DNA of 64,000 bases, taken from NCBI RefSeq assembly GCF_002368295.1, contig NZ_AP018248.1, positions 3,035,666 to 3,099,665 on the forward strand. The letters are read 5' to 3'. Each line of letters starts with the position of its first letter. Position 1 is the stretch's first letter. This DNA is from Tolypothrix tenuis PCC 7101 (lineage in GTDB: Bacteria > Cyanobacteriota > Cyanobacteriia > Cyanobacteriales > Nostocaceae). The notes under the pieces are model-generated. The model had not been told where the DNA came from. It saw only the letters and a program-made list of their open reading frames with translations, and did not search any database. Positions 26,511 to 36,548 of this stretch are shown one piece after another. A program made the position numbers and the translations under genes.

Positions 26511-26511
26511 T

Positions 26512-29500
26512 ATGCCACCAATTGGGATTTCTACCGGACGGAAAGTTCAAAATCAAGACAACAATAGCCCCAAGTTGTGGTTAATGTTAGTGGGGGTAAA
26601 TCAATATCAAGAAGCTCAATTACCCAATCTCAATTATTCAGCTATAGATTGTCAAGGGTTAGCCGAGGCTTTGACTGAGGCTACCTCACAATTCGCGCAA
26701 AAAAATCTCAGAATTTATCACGATTTCGCTGTAGATTTACCATCTTTAGCTAATATTCGTCACAGTCTCCAGGAAATAACATCTGCTGCTGCACCCGGCG
26801 ATACTATTCTATTTTATTTCTCTGGTCATGGAATTGTAGATGACCAAAGTCAAGAGGTATTTTTATGTTTAGGAGATACGCAAAAATCTGATTTAGTAAA
26901 TACTGGATTAGCCTTACAAGAATTATTACAGCTATTAGCTAAAGGTGGTGTGCAGCATCAGTTAGTCTGGCTTGATGCTTGCCATAGTGGGGGAATGACT
27001 CTGAGAGGTGCAGTCAGAGAGAATTTTCTAAATCCTACCCCAAAATTAGTAGAAATATTACAACAAAAAGCCGCTAAAAGTAAAGGCTTTTACGCTTTAC
27101 TTTCCTGTGACAATGACCAACAATCTTGGGAGTTTGCCGAATTGGGGCATGGCGTATTTACTTATTATTTAATGCGGGGTTTGCAAGGGGAAGCGGCAAA
27201 TAATCAAGGTTTAATTTCTGTTGATAGTTTATATCGTTACGTATATCATCAAACTCTACAATATATTGATAAAACTAACCAACAATTACGCTTAATTAAT
27301 CAGCAAAAAAGAGGTAAAGGAGAAACTAAACTTTATAGCGAATATCCTTTACAAACACCGAAGCGCATTGTTGAGGGAGTGGGGGAATTAATTTTAGGGA
27401 AACGTCAAAACAGCGACTCGGGTTTACACCGGCGTTTAGGAATTGTAGTTGAGGGGTTAGGAAATAGCCAGATTACATTAGATATTAGTAAATTTTTGGG
27501 CAATACGGGAGATTTTACTGTAGAGTATCTGCCAGCAAGTAAAGCATCGGCAGAAAATATTAAAGCAGCGATCGCCCATCACTTGCAACAGCCCCAAGCC
27601 GAACTCACCCTGTTATATCTGCGGGGACGCATTGAAGAAACGGAAGCTGGCGAGTGGTTATTGCTGGGAGAAGATACCCGCATTAAACGTTCTTCTTTCA
27701 AGCAACTATTATGCCAATGTCCCAGCCAACAAGTAATTATCTTTGATTGTCCTGTGGGAAGCACATCCCTAGGCGATTGGTTAGAAGAGTTGCAAATCGA
27801 CTCCCATCACGGACAATGTTTAATCGGCTACACCTCACCCAAAGCAGCACCAGAATACTTCGCACAAAAATTCTTAGATATTTTAACCAGTGCAGCCAAG
27901 CCAGAAGGCTTATCTGCGGCTGGGGCGATCGCTCAGTTACAATTATCTTTAGCCGATAGCCAAACTCCTCTCCATGTCTGGTTATCTGGTACTCAAGGAA
28001 TCATCGAAATCCTCACCGCCAACACTGACATTCACCCCAAACAACAAACAGTAGGCTTAGATTTGGGTGTCTGTCCTTACATGGGTTTAAATGCCTTTGT
28101 GGAAGCTGATTCTGCATATTTTTACGGTAGAGAAAATGTCACTCAGCAACTCATTCATCACCTACGCGATCGCGCTTTTTTAGCCGTCATCGGTGCTTCT
28201 GGTAGCGGGAAATCCTCTGTAGTTCAAGCTGGGTTAATTCCCCAACTCCGCCAAGGTAAACAAATTCCCAATAGCGAACAGTGGTTAATTAAAACCATTC
28301 GTCCCGGTGCAAATCCTCTCCAAGCCTTGGCTAAACTTGGGGAATGGGGAACAGGGAATGAAATTCAGCATTCTTCTCACCTCGTCATGGAAGGAATACT
28401 CCACCAAGGGATAGAAGGCTTTGTTTACTGGCTGCGTACTCTCCCACAACCGATGACGGTGTTAGTGGTAGATCAATTTGAAGAATTGTTTACCCTTGCA
28501 CCTGCACCAGACAGAGACTTATTTTTGCAACTATTATTAGGGGCTGTGGAGTATGCAAGCGATCGCTTTAAATTAATTATCACCTTACGGGCAGATTTTA
28601 TCGCTCGCTGTTTAGAATTTCCCCCCTTAGCTTCAGCTTTGCAGATAGCGAGTGTGCTGGTTCCCCCTAAACTGAGTTTAGACGACTATCGTCGCGTCAT
28701 TCTCAACCCAGCCGCCCAAGTAGGATTAAAAGTTGAACCTGAATTAGTCGAAGTCCTTTTACGAGAATTAAATCAATCTGTTGGTGATTTACCATTATTA
28801 GAATTTGTCCTAGAACAATTATGGCAACATCGCACCGATGGTAAATTAACCTTGCAAACTTATCAAGAACAACTAGGAGGAATTAAAGGAGCATTAGAGC
28901 GAGCGTGTCAGTCTGTATACGAAAGTTTACCACCAGAAGCACAAGAATGTGCTAAGTGGATTTTCTTATCTTTAACTCAGTTGGGAGAAGGAAAGGAAGA
29001 CACCAGAAGACGCATCTATAAATCAGATTTAATTGTTAAAAAATACCCAGTCAACCTGGTAGAAAAAACTTTAAATGCCCTGACAACTGCAAAGTTAGTA
29101 GTAGTAAATATAGAAGCAGAAACAACAAAAGAACCCCAGGGAAACAAAGGTACAAACATCAACGCCTCATTTCCTATTACCCATTCCCCAATCACAATTG
29201 AAGTCGCCCACGAAATTTTAATTCGCCATTGGTCAACCCTACGCTGGTGGTTAGAAGAAAATCGCGATCGCCTGCGTAAACAAAGACAAATTACCCATGC
29301 TTGTCAATTATGGCAGCAAAGCGGCAAACAAACAGATTTTCTATTACAAGGAGTCAGGCTAGCAGAAGCGGAAGACATTTATATTAAATGGACTGACGAA
29401 TTAGCCGCAGATGTCCAAGACTTTATCAGCGCTTGTTTAGCCGCACGTAAACAGCAACAAATCCAAGAAAAAAATCGACTCAAACAAGCACAAAGGGCTG

Positions 29501-31647
29501 TAGTTGCTTTGAGTATTTTGGGTATTGCTGCGGTAAGTTTTGGCGGTTTAGCTTATTGGAAATCTCAAGCAGCCCAATTAAGAGAAATTGAAGCTTTAAA
29601 TGCCTCTACCAAAGCCAATCTTTTATCGCATCAACAACTAGAAGCCCTCTTAGCTAGCGTCAAAGCTGCTAAACAACTAAACAATACTATTGGCGCACCA
29701 GCAGATATCCAAACTCAAACTTTTAACACCTTACAACAAACAATTTCTAGTTCCCAAGAACGCAATCGTTTCCAAGGACATAACGCCGAAGTTTTGACTG
29801 TTAGTGTTAGTTCGGATGGGCAAACAATCGCTTCCGGTAGTTACGACCAAACAATTATTTTGTGGAAACGCGACGGGACAAAATTACGAGTCCTCAATGG
29901 ACATCATGGGGCTATTCGCACTCTTAGTTTTAGCCCAGACGGTAAAACTTTAGCCTCTGGTAGCTTTGATAAAACTGTTAAAATCTGGCGAGTTAGTGAT
30001 GGTAAAATACTCCAAACTTTCCCAGGACATCAAGCAGAAATTCTCAGCTTATCTTGGGCAAAAAATGGGCAAATCATCGCCACTGGTAGTGCTGATGGTA
30101 CGGCGAGATTATGGAATGTTAATGATGGTAAATTAGTGAGAATATTTCCCCTAGGTAACACTTGGGTAAACAGCGTCAGCCTCAGCCTTGATGGTCAACT
30201 ACTAGCGATCGCTACTAAAGATGGTAAAGTCACACTGTCACGCACCACTGACGCTTCAGTCTTCAAAACCATCTCAGCCCATCAAGCCGCAGTTACCAGC
30301 GTCACTTTCAGCCCTGATGGGGAAACCTTCGCCTCAGCCAGTGAAGATAAAACCGTTAAACTCTGGCGCAAAGACGGGACATTAATTCATACCATAGCAG
30401 CCCACGAAGCTGAGGTTTTAAATGTGCAGTTTAGCCCTGATGGAAAAATTCTCGCCTCCAGCAGTACAGACAGTAGCATCAAACTCTGGAACACAAGCGA
30501 CGCAACCTTACGCCAAACCATCCTCGGACACACCATCGCCGTTTATGGAGTCAGCTTCACACCCGACAGCCAAACCCTAGTTTCTGCTGGTGCTGACAAA
30601 ACCGTGAGACTTTGGCAAGTAGACAATACTTTATGGAAAACTCTCTCTACCAGTCAAGGTCAAGTTTACAGCGTCAGCTTCCACCCCAACGGCAAAACCT
30701 TAGCTTCCGCCGGGGAAAATACCAATATCAAAATTTGGCGACTAGATACTGGGACTGTCAGCCAAACTTTGCAAGGATACGCTACCTCTATTTACGGTCA
30801 TAGCGCCCCAATTTACAACCTCGCCTTCAGTCCCGACGGTGAAATTTTAGCATCCGCCAGCAGCGATCATTTTATTAAACTCTGGCGTACGCGTGACGGT
30901 TATATGATTAAAACTCTCCAAAGTCATCAACAGTCAGTCAATAGCCTCAGCTTTCATCCCCAACAGCCAATTCTCGCATCCGCCAGTGCAGATAAAACCG
31001 TAAAAATTTGGAATTTTACCAAACAAACATTAATTACCACCCTCACCAGCCACAGTGACGAAGTTCTCAGCGTCACCTTCAGCCCAGACGGACAAACTCT
31101 TGCTTCCGCAGGTAGAGACAACACCATTAAACTCTGGAGAGTCAAAGATTGGCAATTACTTCACACCCTCACAGGACATACAAACCCCATCAACGCCCTA
31201 GCTTTCAGCCCCGACAGCCAAACCCTAGCATCAGCCAGTAGCGATAAAACCATCAAACTTTGGCGGGTACAAGATGGAGTATTACGCCAAACTCTCAACG
31301 GCCATAATGATGCAGTCTGGGGCGTAAGTTTTAGTCCCAACGGTAAATTTATCGCCTCCGCCAGTAGCGATAAAACTGTAAAAATCTGGACAAGTACAGG
31401 TACACAATGGAAAACTTTTCTCGGCCATCATGATGCAGTTTTAAGCCTCAGCTTCAGCCCTAATCATCAATTTTTAGCCTCCGCCAGCTTCGATGGTACA
31501 GTCAAAATCTGGCGTTTAGACAACGCAGAACTGCAAACCCTCAATCTGCATTCTCTACTGAACCGCAGTTGTACTTTATTACATGATTATTTAACAACTA
31601 ACTCGCAACTCAGCCACCAAGAAAAATATGATTTATGTCCACATTAG
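26512..31647 (+). CDS. Caspase-like protease / nSTAND NTPase / WD40 protein (1711 aa)
   Basis: Order of parts: caspase-fold peptidase C14 domain (about 20-290) with the His-Cys dyad H106 (YFSGHG) and C157 (DACHSGG); a linker with a second alpha/beta region; an nSTAND1-type P-loop NTPase (about 525-930) starting CPYMGLNAFVEADSAYFYGRE, with Walker A GASGSGKS at 561-568 and Walker B VLVVDQFEELF; a transmembrane helix at about 996-1016; a helical linker; and 14 WD40 repeats (about 1088-1685), enough for two seven-bladed propellers. Repeat 4 is degenerate. Known logic of STAND proteins: the propeller senses a ligand, the NTPase oligomerises, and the protease is released. This suggests regulated proteolysis or cell death, possibly antiviral (inference). 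The target is unknown. Confidence 0.93.
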   Translation: MPPIGISTGRKVQNQDNNSPKLWLMLVGVNQYQEAQLPNLNYSAIDCQGLAEALTEATSQFAQKNLRIYHDFAVDLPSLANIRHSLQEITSAAAPGDTILFYFSGHGIVDDQSQEVFLCLGDTQKSDLVNTGLALQELLQLLAKGGVQHQLVWLDACHSGGMTLRGAVRENFLNPTPKLVEILQQKAAKSKGFYALLSCDNDQQSWEFAELGHGVFTYYLMRGLQGEAANNQGLISVDSLYRYVYHQTLQYIDKTNQQLRLINQQKRGKGETKLYSEYPLQTPKRIVEGVGELILGKRQNSDSGLHRRLGIVVEGLGNSQITLDISKFLGNTGDFTVEYLPASKASAENIKAAIAHHLQQPQAELTLLYLRGRIEETEAGEWLLLGEDTRIKRSSFKQLLCQCPSQQVIIFDCPVGSTSLGDWLEELQIDSHHGQCLIGYTSPKAAPEYFAQKFLDILTSAAKPEGLSAAGAIAQLQLSLADSQTPLHVWLSGTQGIIEILTANTDIHPKQQTVGLDLGVCPYMGLNAFVEADSAYFYGRENVTQQLIHHLRDRAFLAVIGASGSGKSSVVQAGLIPQLRQGKQIPNSEQWLIKTIRPGANPLQALAKLGEWGTGNEIQHSSHLVMEGILHQGIEGFVYWLRTLPQPMTVLVVDQFEELFTLAPAPDRDLFLQLLLGAVEYASDRFKLIITLRADFIARCLEFPPLASALQIASVLVPPKLSLDDYRRVILNPAAQVGLKVEPELVEVLLRELNQSVGDLPLLEFVLEQLWQHRTDGKLTLQTYQEQLGGIKGALERACQSVYESLPPEAQECAKWIFLSLTQLGEGKEDTRRRIYKSDLIVKKYPVNLVEKTLNALTTAKLVVVNIEAETTKEPQGNKGTNINASFPITHSPITIEVAHEILIRHWSTLRWWLEENRDRLRKQRQITHACQLWQQSGKQTDFLLQGVRLAEAEDIYIKWTDELAADVQDFISACLAARKQQQIQEKNRLKQAQRAVVALSILGIAAVSFGGLAYWKSQAAQLREIEALNASTKANLLSHQQLEALLASVKAAKQLNNTIGAPADIQTQTFNTLQQTISSSQERNRFQGHNAEVLTVSVSSDGQTIASGSYDQTIILWKRDGTKLRVLNGHHGAIRTLSFSPDGKTLASGSFDKTVKIWRVSDGKILQTFPGHQAEILSLSWAKNGQIIATGSADGTARLWNVNDGKLVRIFPLGNTWVNSVSLSLDGQLLAIATKDGKVTLSRTTDASVFKTISAHQAAVTSVTFSPDGETFASASEDKTVKLWRKDGTLIHTIAAHEAEVLNVQFSPDGKILASSSTDSSIKLWNTSDATLRQTILGHTIAVYGVSFTPDSQTLVSAGADKTVRLWQVDNTLWKTLSTSQGQVYSVSFHPNGKTLASAGENTNIKIWRLDTGTVSQTLQGYATSIYGHSAPIYNLAFSPDGEILASASSDHFIKLWRTRDGYMIKTLQSHQQSVNSLSFHPQQPILASASADKTVKIWNFTKQTLITTLTSHSDEVLSVTFSPDGQTLASAGRDNTIKLWRVKDWQLLHTLTGHTNPINALAFSPDSQTLASASSDKTIKLWRVQDGVLRQTLNGHNDAVWGVSFSPNGKFIASASSDKTVKIWTSTGTQWKTFLGHHDAVLSLSFSPNHQFLASASFDGTVKIWRLDNAELQTLNLHSLLNRSCTLLHDYLTTNSQLSHQEKYDLCPH

Positions 31648-32011
31648 GATGCCATATTTGCATTGGCATGGTTACGCGTGTTTATATCCCCGACTTTTTT
31701 TAAAAGTCGGGGATCTATGACCTATCATAATTTGCGTGGTGGACTAAGTAATACCATTTTGAAAAAAGAACGCGACAGATAGGTGGGGGCACGGCACCTG
31801 TAAGATATTTGAATATACCAAAAGATTGTGGATGCCGTGCCCCTACATGGAATTTATCTGTCGCAAACATTATTTGAATTGGTATAAGTCAGTGGAAATA
31901 AACCAAACTATGTTAAGAAACGCAAATAGGCTTGAAATCCTTACCAATGACCAATGACCAATGACCAATGACAGCCTCAGCCAGTTATCTTTAATTTCAC
32001 CGACCTACTTA
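31648..32011. mobile_element. Intergenic region with a MITE at 31751-31885
   Basis: The element has long inverted ends (ATACCATTTTGAAAAAAG / ATACCAATTCAAATAATG inward from the right), then GCGACAGAT/ATCTGTCGC and an inner GGGGCACGGCA/TGCCGTGCCCC stem. Partial relatives are at 13128-13188, 20045-20060, 33688-33745, 48169-48242 and 52815-52870. The GATCCCCGA hairpin copy (31684-31716) and an ACCAATG tandem (31946-31972) are also here. No gene. Confidence 0.75.
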
Positions 32012-32356
32012 TTAGTAACCAGGTGTAGATTGATTTTGATTGACAACTGCTGGGTTAACATTTGCACCAGGCTGAGACAAAACATTATTAATATTGAAAA
32101 ACTCATCTCGCCGTGGCGGTCTAGGCCCCTTTGGCCCCTTGGGTTGGACACCATTCGGCCCTGGTACAATCACATTATCGATAGGATTTGTGGTTGCGCC
32201 TTCAACTGGAACTGGGTTTTCGCTGGGGTTTACTGATGTTATTGGCAAATTCTGAATTTCCACTTGATTCAATTTCACCGGATTAGCCAAGCTAGGCAAT
32301 GCACTGAGTAAAATTGTTGGTACTGCGATCGCCAAACTTAAAATTTGTTTATCCAT
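32012..32356 (-). CDS. Secreted Pro/Asn-rich hypothetical protein
   Basis: About 114 residues from the ATG at 32356 (MDKQILSLAIAVP), which gives a clean Sec signal peptide cleaved near SLANPVK; an ATG seven codons upstream (32377) is also possible. The mature chain is low in complexity (GPNGVQPKGPKGPRPPRR, then Asn/Gln-rich) and probably disordered. No family recognised, no operon. Confidence 0.6.
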   Translation of the reverse strand: MDKQILSLAIAVPTILLSALPSLANPVKLNQVEIQNLPITSVNPSENPVPVEGATTNPIDNVIVPGPNGVQPKGPKGPRPPRRDEFFNINNVLSQPGANVNPAVVNQNQSTPGY

Positions 32357-32377
32357 AATTAACCAATCTCTTTTCAT

Positions 32378-32697
32378 CTCTAGTAATTACCTCTAGCTAC
32401 ATCACCGACAATCATCCCCATTCTCGGATAATGTAGGCTATTACCCTATTCAGTTGATGGCAACAACTGACTACAAATCCCAGTTCACCCATTCCTGATT
32501 CCTGGCTAAAATTTCCTCAGATTAGGACTCAAAGGCGACAAGCAACATAGTAATTTTGCCGCAAATGTTAATCCTGCTTGGTGTGCGCGCTTCAGATGAA
32601 AGAATTGCTGCTGGTGGTGTTCTGGAGATGGTTATTTGGTATTGATATTCTCACTTTCTAGTCTTAATCTATTTAATTCAACATTAAGCGTAAATTT
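32378..32697. other. Intergenic, divergent promoter region
   Basis: Lies between two divergent genes. No clear operator, repeat or gene was recognised. Confidence 0.5.
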
Positions 32698-33435
32698 ATG
32701 GATATTAAAAATTCAGTTGTTCTAGTTACGGGTGCTAATCGTGGGATTGGTGAAGCTTTTGTCAAAGCCTTATCTGATGCAGGCGCTTCCCGAATCTATG
32801 CAACGGCGCGCAACATTGATTCTCTCAAAGAAATTGTTGCTATTAGCTCCACAAGCATTATTCCCCTAGAGTTAGATATTACCAATCTCGAGCAAATTGC
32901 CCAAGTAGCCGAATTAGCCCAGGATGTGAATTTACTAATTAACAATGCAGGTGTAGGTAGTGGAGGTGGATTTTTCAAATCCAACAGCGTAGAAATGGCA
33001 CGTTGGGAAATGGAAACTAACTACTTTGGCTCACTCTACATGATTCGGGCCTTTGCACCAATTCTCAAACAAAATGGTGGTGGTGCGATCGCCAATATAC
33101 TTTCCATTGCATCTGTAATAAATATGCCAATGTTTGGTTCCTACAGCGCTTCCAAAGCTGCATTACATTCCCTCACCCAAGGGGTACGCGCTGAACTAGC
33201 CGCACAAGGAACCTTAGTCGTAGGCGTATTTCCCGGGCCAGTAGATACGGATATGGGTAAACAGGTACCCTTAGATAAAGTTCCACCCAGCCAAATCGCA
33301 CTTTCTACACTGCAAGCAATCGAACAAGGAATTGAAGACGTAAGCCCCGATGCCACGTCACAACAGGTATTTGCTAGTATTCAGCAAGATGCCAAAGCTC
33401 TAGAAAAACAGTTTGCCACACTATTACCACAATAG
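32698..33435 (+). CDS. Short-chain dehydrogenase/reductase (SDR)
   Basis: 245-residue classical SDR. NAD(P)-binding motif TGANRGIGEAF at about 13-23, an Arg (ATARN) after strand 2 that favours NADPH, NNAG at about 82-85, catalytic Ser in LSIASV, and YSASK with the catalytic Tyr and Lys. Substrate unknown. The gene stands alone, with a dispersed repeat downstream. Confidence 0.9.
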   Translation: MDIKNSVVLVTGANRGIGEAFVKALSDAGASRIYATARNIDSLKEIVAISSTSIIPLELDITNLEQIAQVAELAQDVNLLINNAGVGSGGGFFKSNSVEMARWEMETNYFGSLYMIRAFAPILKQNGGGAIANILSIASVINMPMFGSYSASKAALHSLTQGVRAELAAQGTLVVGVFPGPVDTDMGKQVPLDKVPPSQIALSTLQAIEQGIEDVSPDATSQQVFASIQQDAKALEKQFATLLPQ

Positions 33436-33527
33436 ATGGGCATAGGGCATTGGGCATAGCGCATGGGAAAGACAAATTTTTATGGCAAGGTTTGTGCCAA
33501 AACTTGGTGTGAATAGCTGTCTTGTAA

Positions 33528-33672
33528 GTAGGGAACTCGCGCCCTCATCCCCTAACCCCTTCTCCCTGGAGGAGAAGGGGAATTGAATCTCTTGCTCCCT
33601 TCTCCCTGAGGGAGAGGGGCTGGGGGTGAGGGCAAAACCTTTGCACAAAGCGGGTTTGGTGTTAAGTTGACA
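33528..33672. repeat. Uninterrupted copy of the double-hairpin dispersed repeat
   Basis: Whole element: GCGCCCTCATCCCC, hairpin TTCTCCC/GGAGAA, central TTGAATCTCTTGCTCC, hairpin TTCTCCCTGAGGGAGA, then GGGGTGAGGGC and TTAAGTTGACAC. The outer arms pair too. This is the empty version of the sites that carry mobile elements at 20139, 21938 and 24827. Confidence 0.8.
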
Positions 33673-33815
33673 CGTATGGACACTTGTAATGTGGATGCCG
33701 TGCCCCTACCCATCTGTCGCGTTCTTCTTTCAAAATGGTATTACTTACATACTTGGTGGTGAAACTTGTTTCATTGGGACTACTTCCTCTGCTGACAAAG
33801 CAATGGAATATTTTT

Positions 33816-35453
33816 TTAAAGCGTCAGAATACGCTTGCTGATTGAGAATATATCACACAACTTGGCAGAGGTAGTATGTCCGGTGACAGGGTTGGTATCA
33901 TCGCCAAAGTTCCAGGTGTAGGTGAGGTCATTACCAGGGTCAGAGGCGATCGCGCTGAATGTGGCGTTTGTACCTTCTCTAATATCTGATTCTACTGTAA
34001 TGCTGTCGATGGTGGGGGCGATGTTGTTGACGGTGATGGTGACTGTGGCTTCGTTTGAGATGGCGTTATTGTCAAGGATGATGTAGGTGAAGGTGTCTGT
34101 GCCGACGAAGGTGTTGTTGGGGGTGTAGGTGAGGGTGCGGTCATTGTTAATAATGATGCTACCGTTATTTGGGGCTGCGCCTAGTTGTACGGTGCCTTCT
34201 GCATTGCTGTCATTAGCTAGGACGTTGATGGCTACAGGTTGTGCTTGGTTGGTGGTGGCGGTGTCGGAGTTGGCGATGGGGGTAATGAGGTTATCGTCAA
34301 GCAGCATGACGTTATCGATGATGATTTTCGCATCTTTGGCACCGAAGCCCAGGAGGTCGAAGTACAGAGTGGCGGCGGTTCCAGGGGTGATGCTGCTGAT
34401 GTCGATTTTGACGGTGCGCGGTGTGTTGAGGGCTATTTTGTCGCCGGAGGTGTTTGCACCTACTATCTTGACTTTATCGCTGAAGTATGAATTACCAGAT
34501 TGCTGGAGGTTGAGGAGGGAGTCGGTTTGGGTGAGTCCGCTTGATGTGCCGAGTAGGGGGGTGAGGGTGCGGGCATCGAGGAGGGCGACTTCAAAAGCGT
34601 CGCTGGGGGCGAAGGAGTTGGTTCCTAGGTGGGTGTCAAGGATGGTGAATTGTAGGTATTTGGCGTGTTGGGGGATAATGAAGGATTGGGTGAAGTTGCT
34701 GTTAAATGGCGAGTCTTCGGTGAGGACGGCGGCAGAATTGAGGATGGTGGCTGCGCCGCGTGTTGTCCAGCCATATTCGGGTTTGCTGGTGTCAGTTTCG
34801 GAGAAGTTGCCGTTGGTGATGTCTGCTAGGAGTATTGCTGTTAGCGGTGCTTGCAGGGTATTCCCCCCATCTCCCCATCTCCCCATCCCCCCATCTCTGC
34901 TACGGATGGCGTTGATCATTTGCAGGTTGAGCCATGATGGTAGTTTACGCACGCCTGGGGACAGGGTGTTGTTCATCAGGTCGTAGGGGTGTACCTTGGA
35001 GTCAAGGTGGCTGCCGTCTCTTGTGAGGGTGGCGGTGATGTTGTTGGCTATGAAGGTTTTGGTGTTGTTGAGGGTTTGGATGTAGCGGTCGAAGCCGGGG
35101 TTGCCGGAGATGATACCTAGTAGGTGTCCGGTTTCGTGGAGGATGGTGGTGAGCAGGTCGTATTTACCGAATGCGTCGCCTGTGGTGGCGCGGTAGGCTG
35201 TGTCGGTGAGGGAGGAGGCGAATTCGCTGTTGTCGAGGGGGGTGGGGTCGATGAACCAGCCAATGCCGTTGGCGTTGTGGTCGATGAGGATGGTTCCACC
35301 GTTGGGGCGACCAAGTGCGTCGAATTGGGTGATTTGGGCTTCGGCTAGTTGTCCGGTGGGGAGGTCGGCGATTTGGAAGTTGATGTTAAAGGTGGGGTCA
35401 AAGAGGTCGAGTGGGTTATCTTTATATGTGTTGGTTAATGCAGAGGTGTATAG
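33816..35453 (-). pseudogene. Secreted metalloprotease-like surface protein, 5' end replaced
   Basis: The genuine part starts near TSALTNTYKDNPLDLFDPTF. It contains a zinc-protease motif HETGH (family HExxH), a beta-rich region (YGWTTRGAATILNS, SFIIPQHAKYLQFTI), a bacterial Ig/cadherin-like domain (ANSDTATTNQAQPVAINVLANDSN) and the start of a PKD domain (TYTWNFGDDTNP). Upstream the frame continues only as the antisense of a pentapeptide gene, so the true N-terminus is lost. The end is also altered: compared with the fragment at 37155 (TTSSQVV-stop), one base is missing near 33866 and the frame runs on into flanking DNA. Probably non-functional. Confidence 0.7.
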
Positions 35454-36086
35454 ATGAGTATAACTGCTAGGGAGTTGTTGCAGCGATACGCTGCTGGGGA
35501 GAGAGATTTTAGTGGAGTCGATTTGAGTAATGTTGACTTGAGGGAAGGTAAATTGAGAGGTATTAATCTCATTGGTGCCAATATTAGCAATTCTAGACTC
35601 TCTTGGGCTGACTTGCGGGATGCTAATTTGAGCAAGGCTAACTTGAGTGGTGTCGAACTTAGTAGTGCCAAACTGAACAACGCTATCCTTAGCGATACCA
35701 TCTTCAAGAATGCCTCTATGGAACTTGCTCACCTTGAAGGCATCATTCTGGTGGGAGCTGATTTGAGCGGATCTCTCATTCGAGAATCTGGTTTGAATGA
35801 TGCCAACCTTGAGGGAGCTAATCTCAGAAATACCTGTTTGCAACAATCCAGTTTTTTGAGAGCTAATCTCAGGAATGCCAACTTGGAAGGGGCCGATTTG
35901 CTCGAAGCTATTCTTGATGAAGCTAACCTCGAAGGGGCTAATCTCACCAGACTCTACTCGGTTTATGGCAGTAGTTGGTATCACGCTAATCTCAGAGGTG
36001 CTTGCATCCAAGAAACCGATTGGAGTATGTGTCGTTGGGACAATACCATTTTGCCTGATGGTAGAGTCGTCACTGATGAGGACTGA
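35454..36086 (+). CDS. Pentapeptide-repeat protein (210 aa)
   Basis: After a short leader (SITARELLQRYAAGERDFSG) comes a long run of A(D/N)LxX pentapeptides (ADLRDANLSKANLSGVELSS, ANLEGANLRNT, ADLLEAILDEANLEGANL), which fold as a right-handed quadrilateral beta-helix. The C-terminal cap ends DNTILPDGRVVTDED. Cytosolic; function unknown, though some family members mimic DNA or modulate binding partners. A paralogue with the same leader and cap lies at 37255. It sits antisense within the wreck of a surface-protein gene, which keeps a long reverse frame open (up to 36119) that is not a real gene. Confidence 0.85.
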   Translation: MSITARELLQRYAAGERDFSGVDLSNVDLREGKLRGINLIGANISNSRLSWADLRDANLSKANLSGVELSSAKLNNAILSDTIFKNASMELAHLEGIILVGADLSGSLIRESGLNDANLEGANLRNTCLQQSSFLRANLRNANLEGADLLEAILDEANLEGANLTRLYSVYGSSWYHANLRGACIQETDWSMCRWDNTILPDGRVVTDED

Positions 36087-36127
36087 GAATGTTGACGTAT
36101 CGGGAAAGTGCGATCGCAATCTCCCGT

Positions 36128-36262
36128 AGCGCGGTAGGCTGTGTCGGTAAGGGTTTGGGAAAATTCGCTGTTGTCGTTGGGGGTGGGGTCGATGAACCAG
36201 CCTACGCCGTTAGCATCATCATCGATGAGGATGGTTCCACCGTTGGGGCGACCAAGGGAGTC
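36128..36262 (-). pseudogene. Fragment of a second surface-protein gene
   Basis: Translates to LGRPNGGTILIDDDANGVGW then FIDPTPNDNSEFSQTLTDTAYRA, a close paralogue of a block in the gene at 33816-35453 (its DNA match is about 35187-35313). Only about 45 codons remain, cut at both sides by REP-like GCGATCGC sequences and the pentapeptide gene. Confidence 0.8.
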
Positions 36263-36548
36263 GTAGTGCGATCGCAATCTCCCGTAGGTTGGGTGGAGGC
36301 TTTGCGGAACCCAACGCATGATATCAAGAAAATAGAAATTATTTAAATAACCAAATATTTAATTCAACGCTCAAAATCAACGCTTCAAATATTGTATAAA
36401 ATGTTGGGTTACGCTACGCTGCACCCAACCTACGAATCTTAAGCAAGCTACGCGTAGCGTCTTTGCAGGAGAAAGGGTAAGGGTTAAAGGTTTTTTCTTG
36501 CCCCTTTTCCCCTTCCCCTTTTCCCCTTAACCGACAAGTATTGAGTCC
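36263..36548. repeat. Intergenic repeats
   Basis: CCCGTAGGTTGGGTGGA...GGAACCCAACGC and TTGGGTTACGCTACGCTGCACCCAACC are REP-like palindromes; 36465-36545 is the purine/pyrimidine fold ending in the ACTTGTCGG family sequence. No gene. Confidence 0.7.

Noticed and set aside
35454..36119. The minus-strand reading frame stays open across the pentapeptide gene, seeming to give a 767-residue protein
   Set aside because: The first 220 or so codons are the exact antisense of A(D/N)LxX repeats, which rarely contain stops in that frame. The protein-like part begins only after the pentapeptide start.
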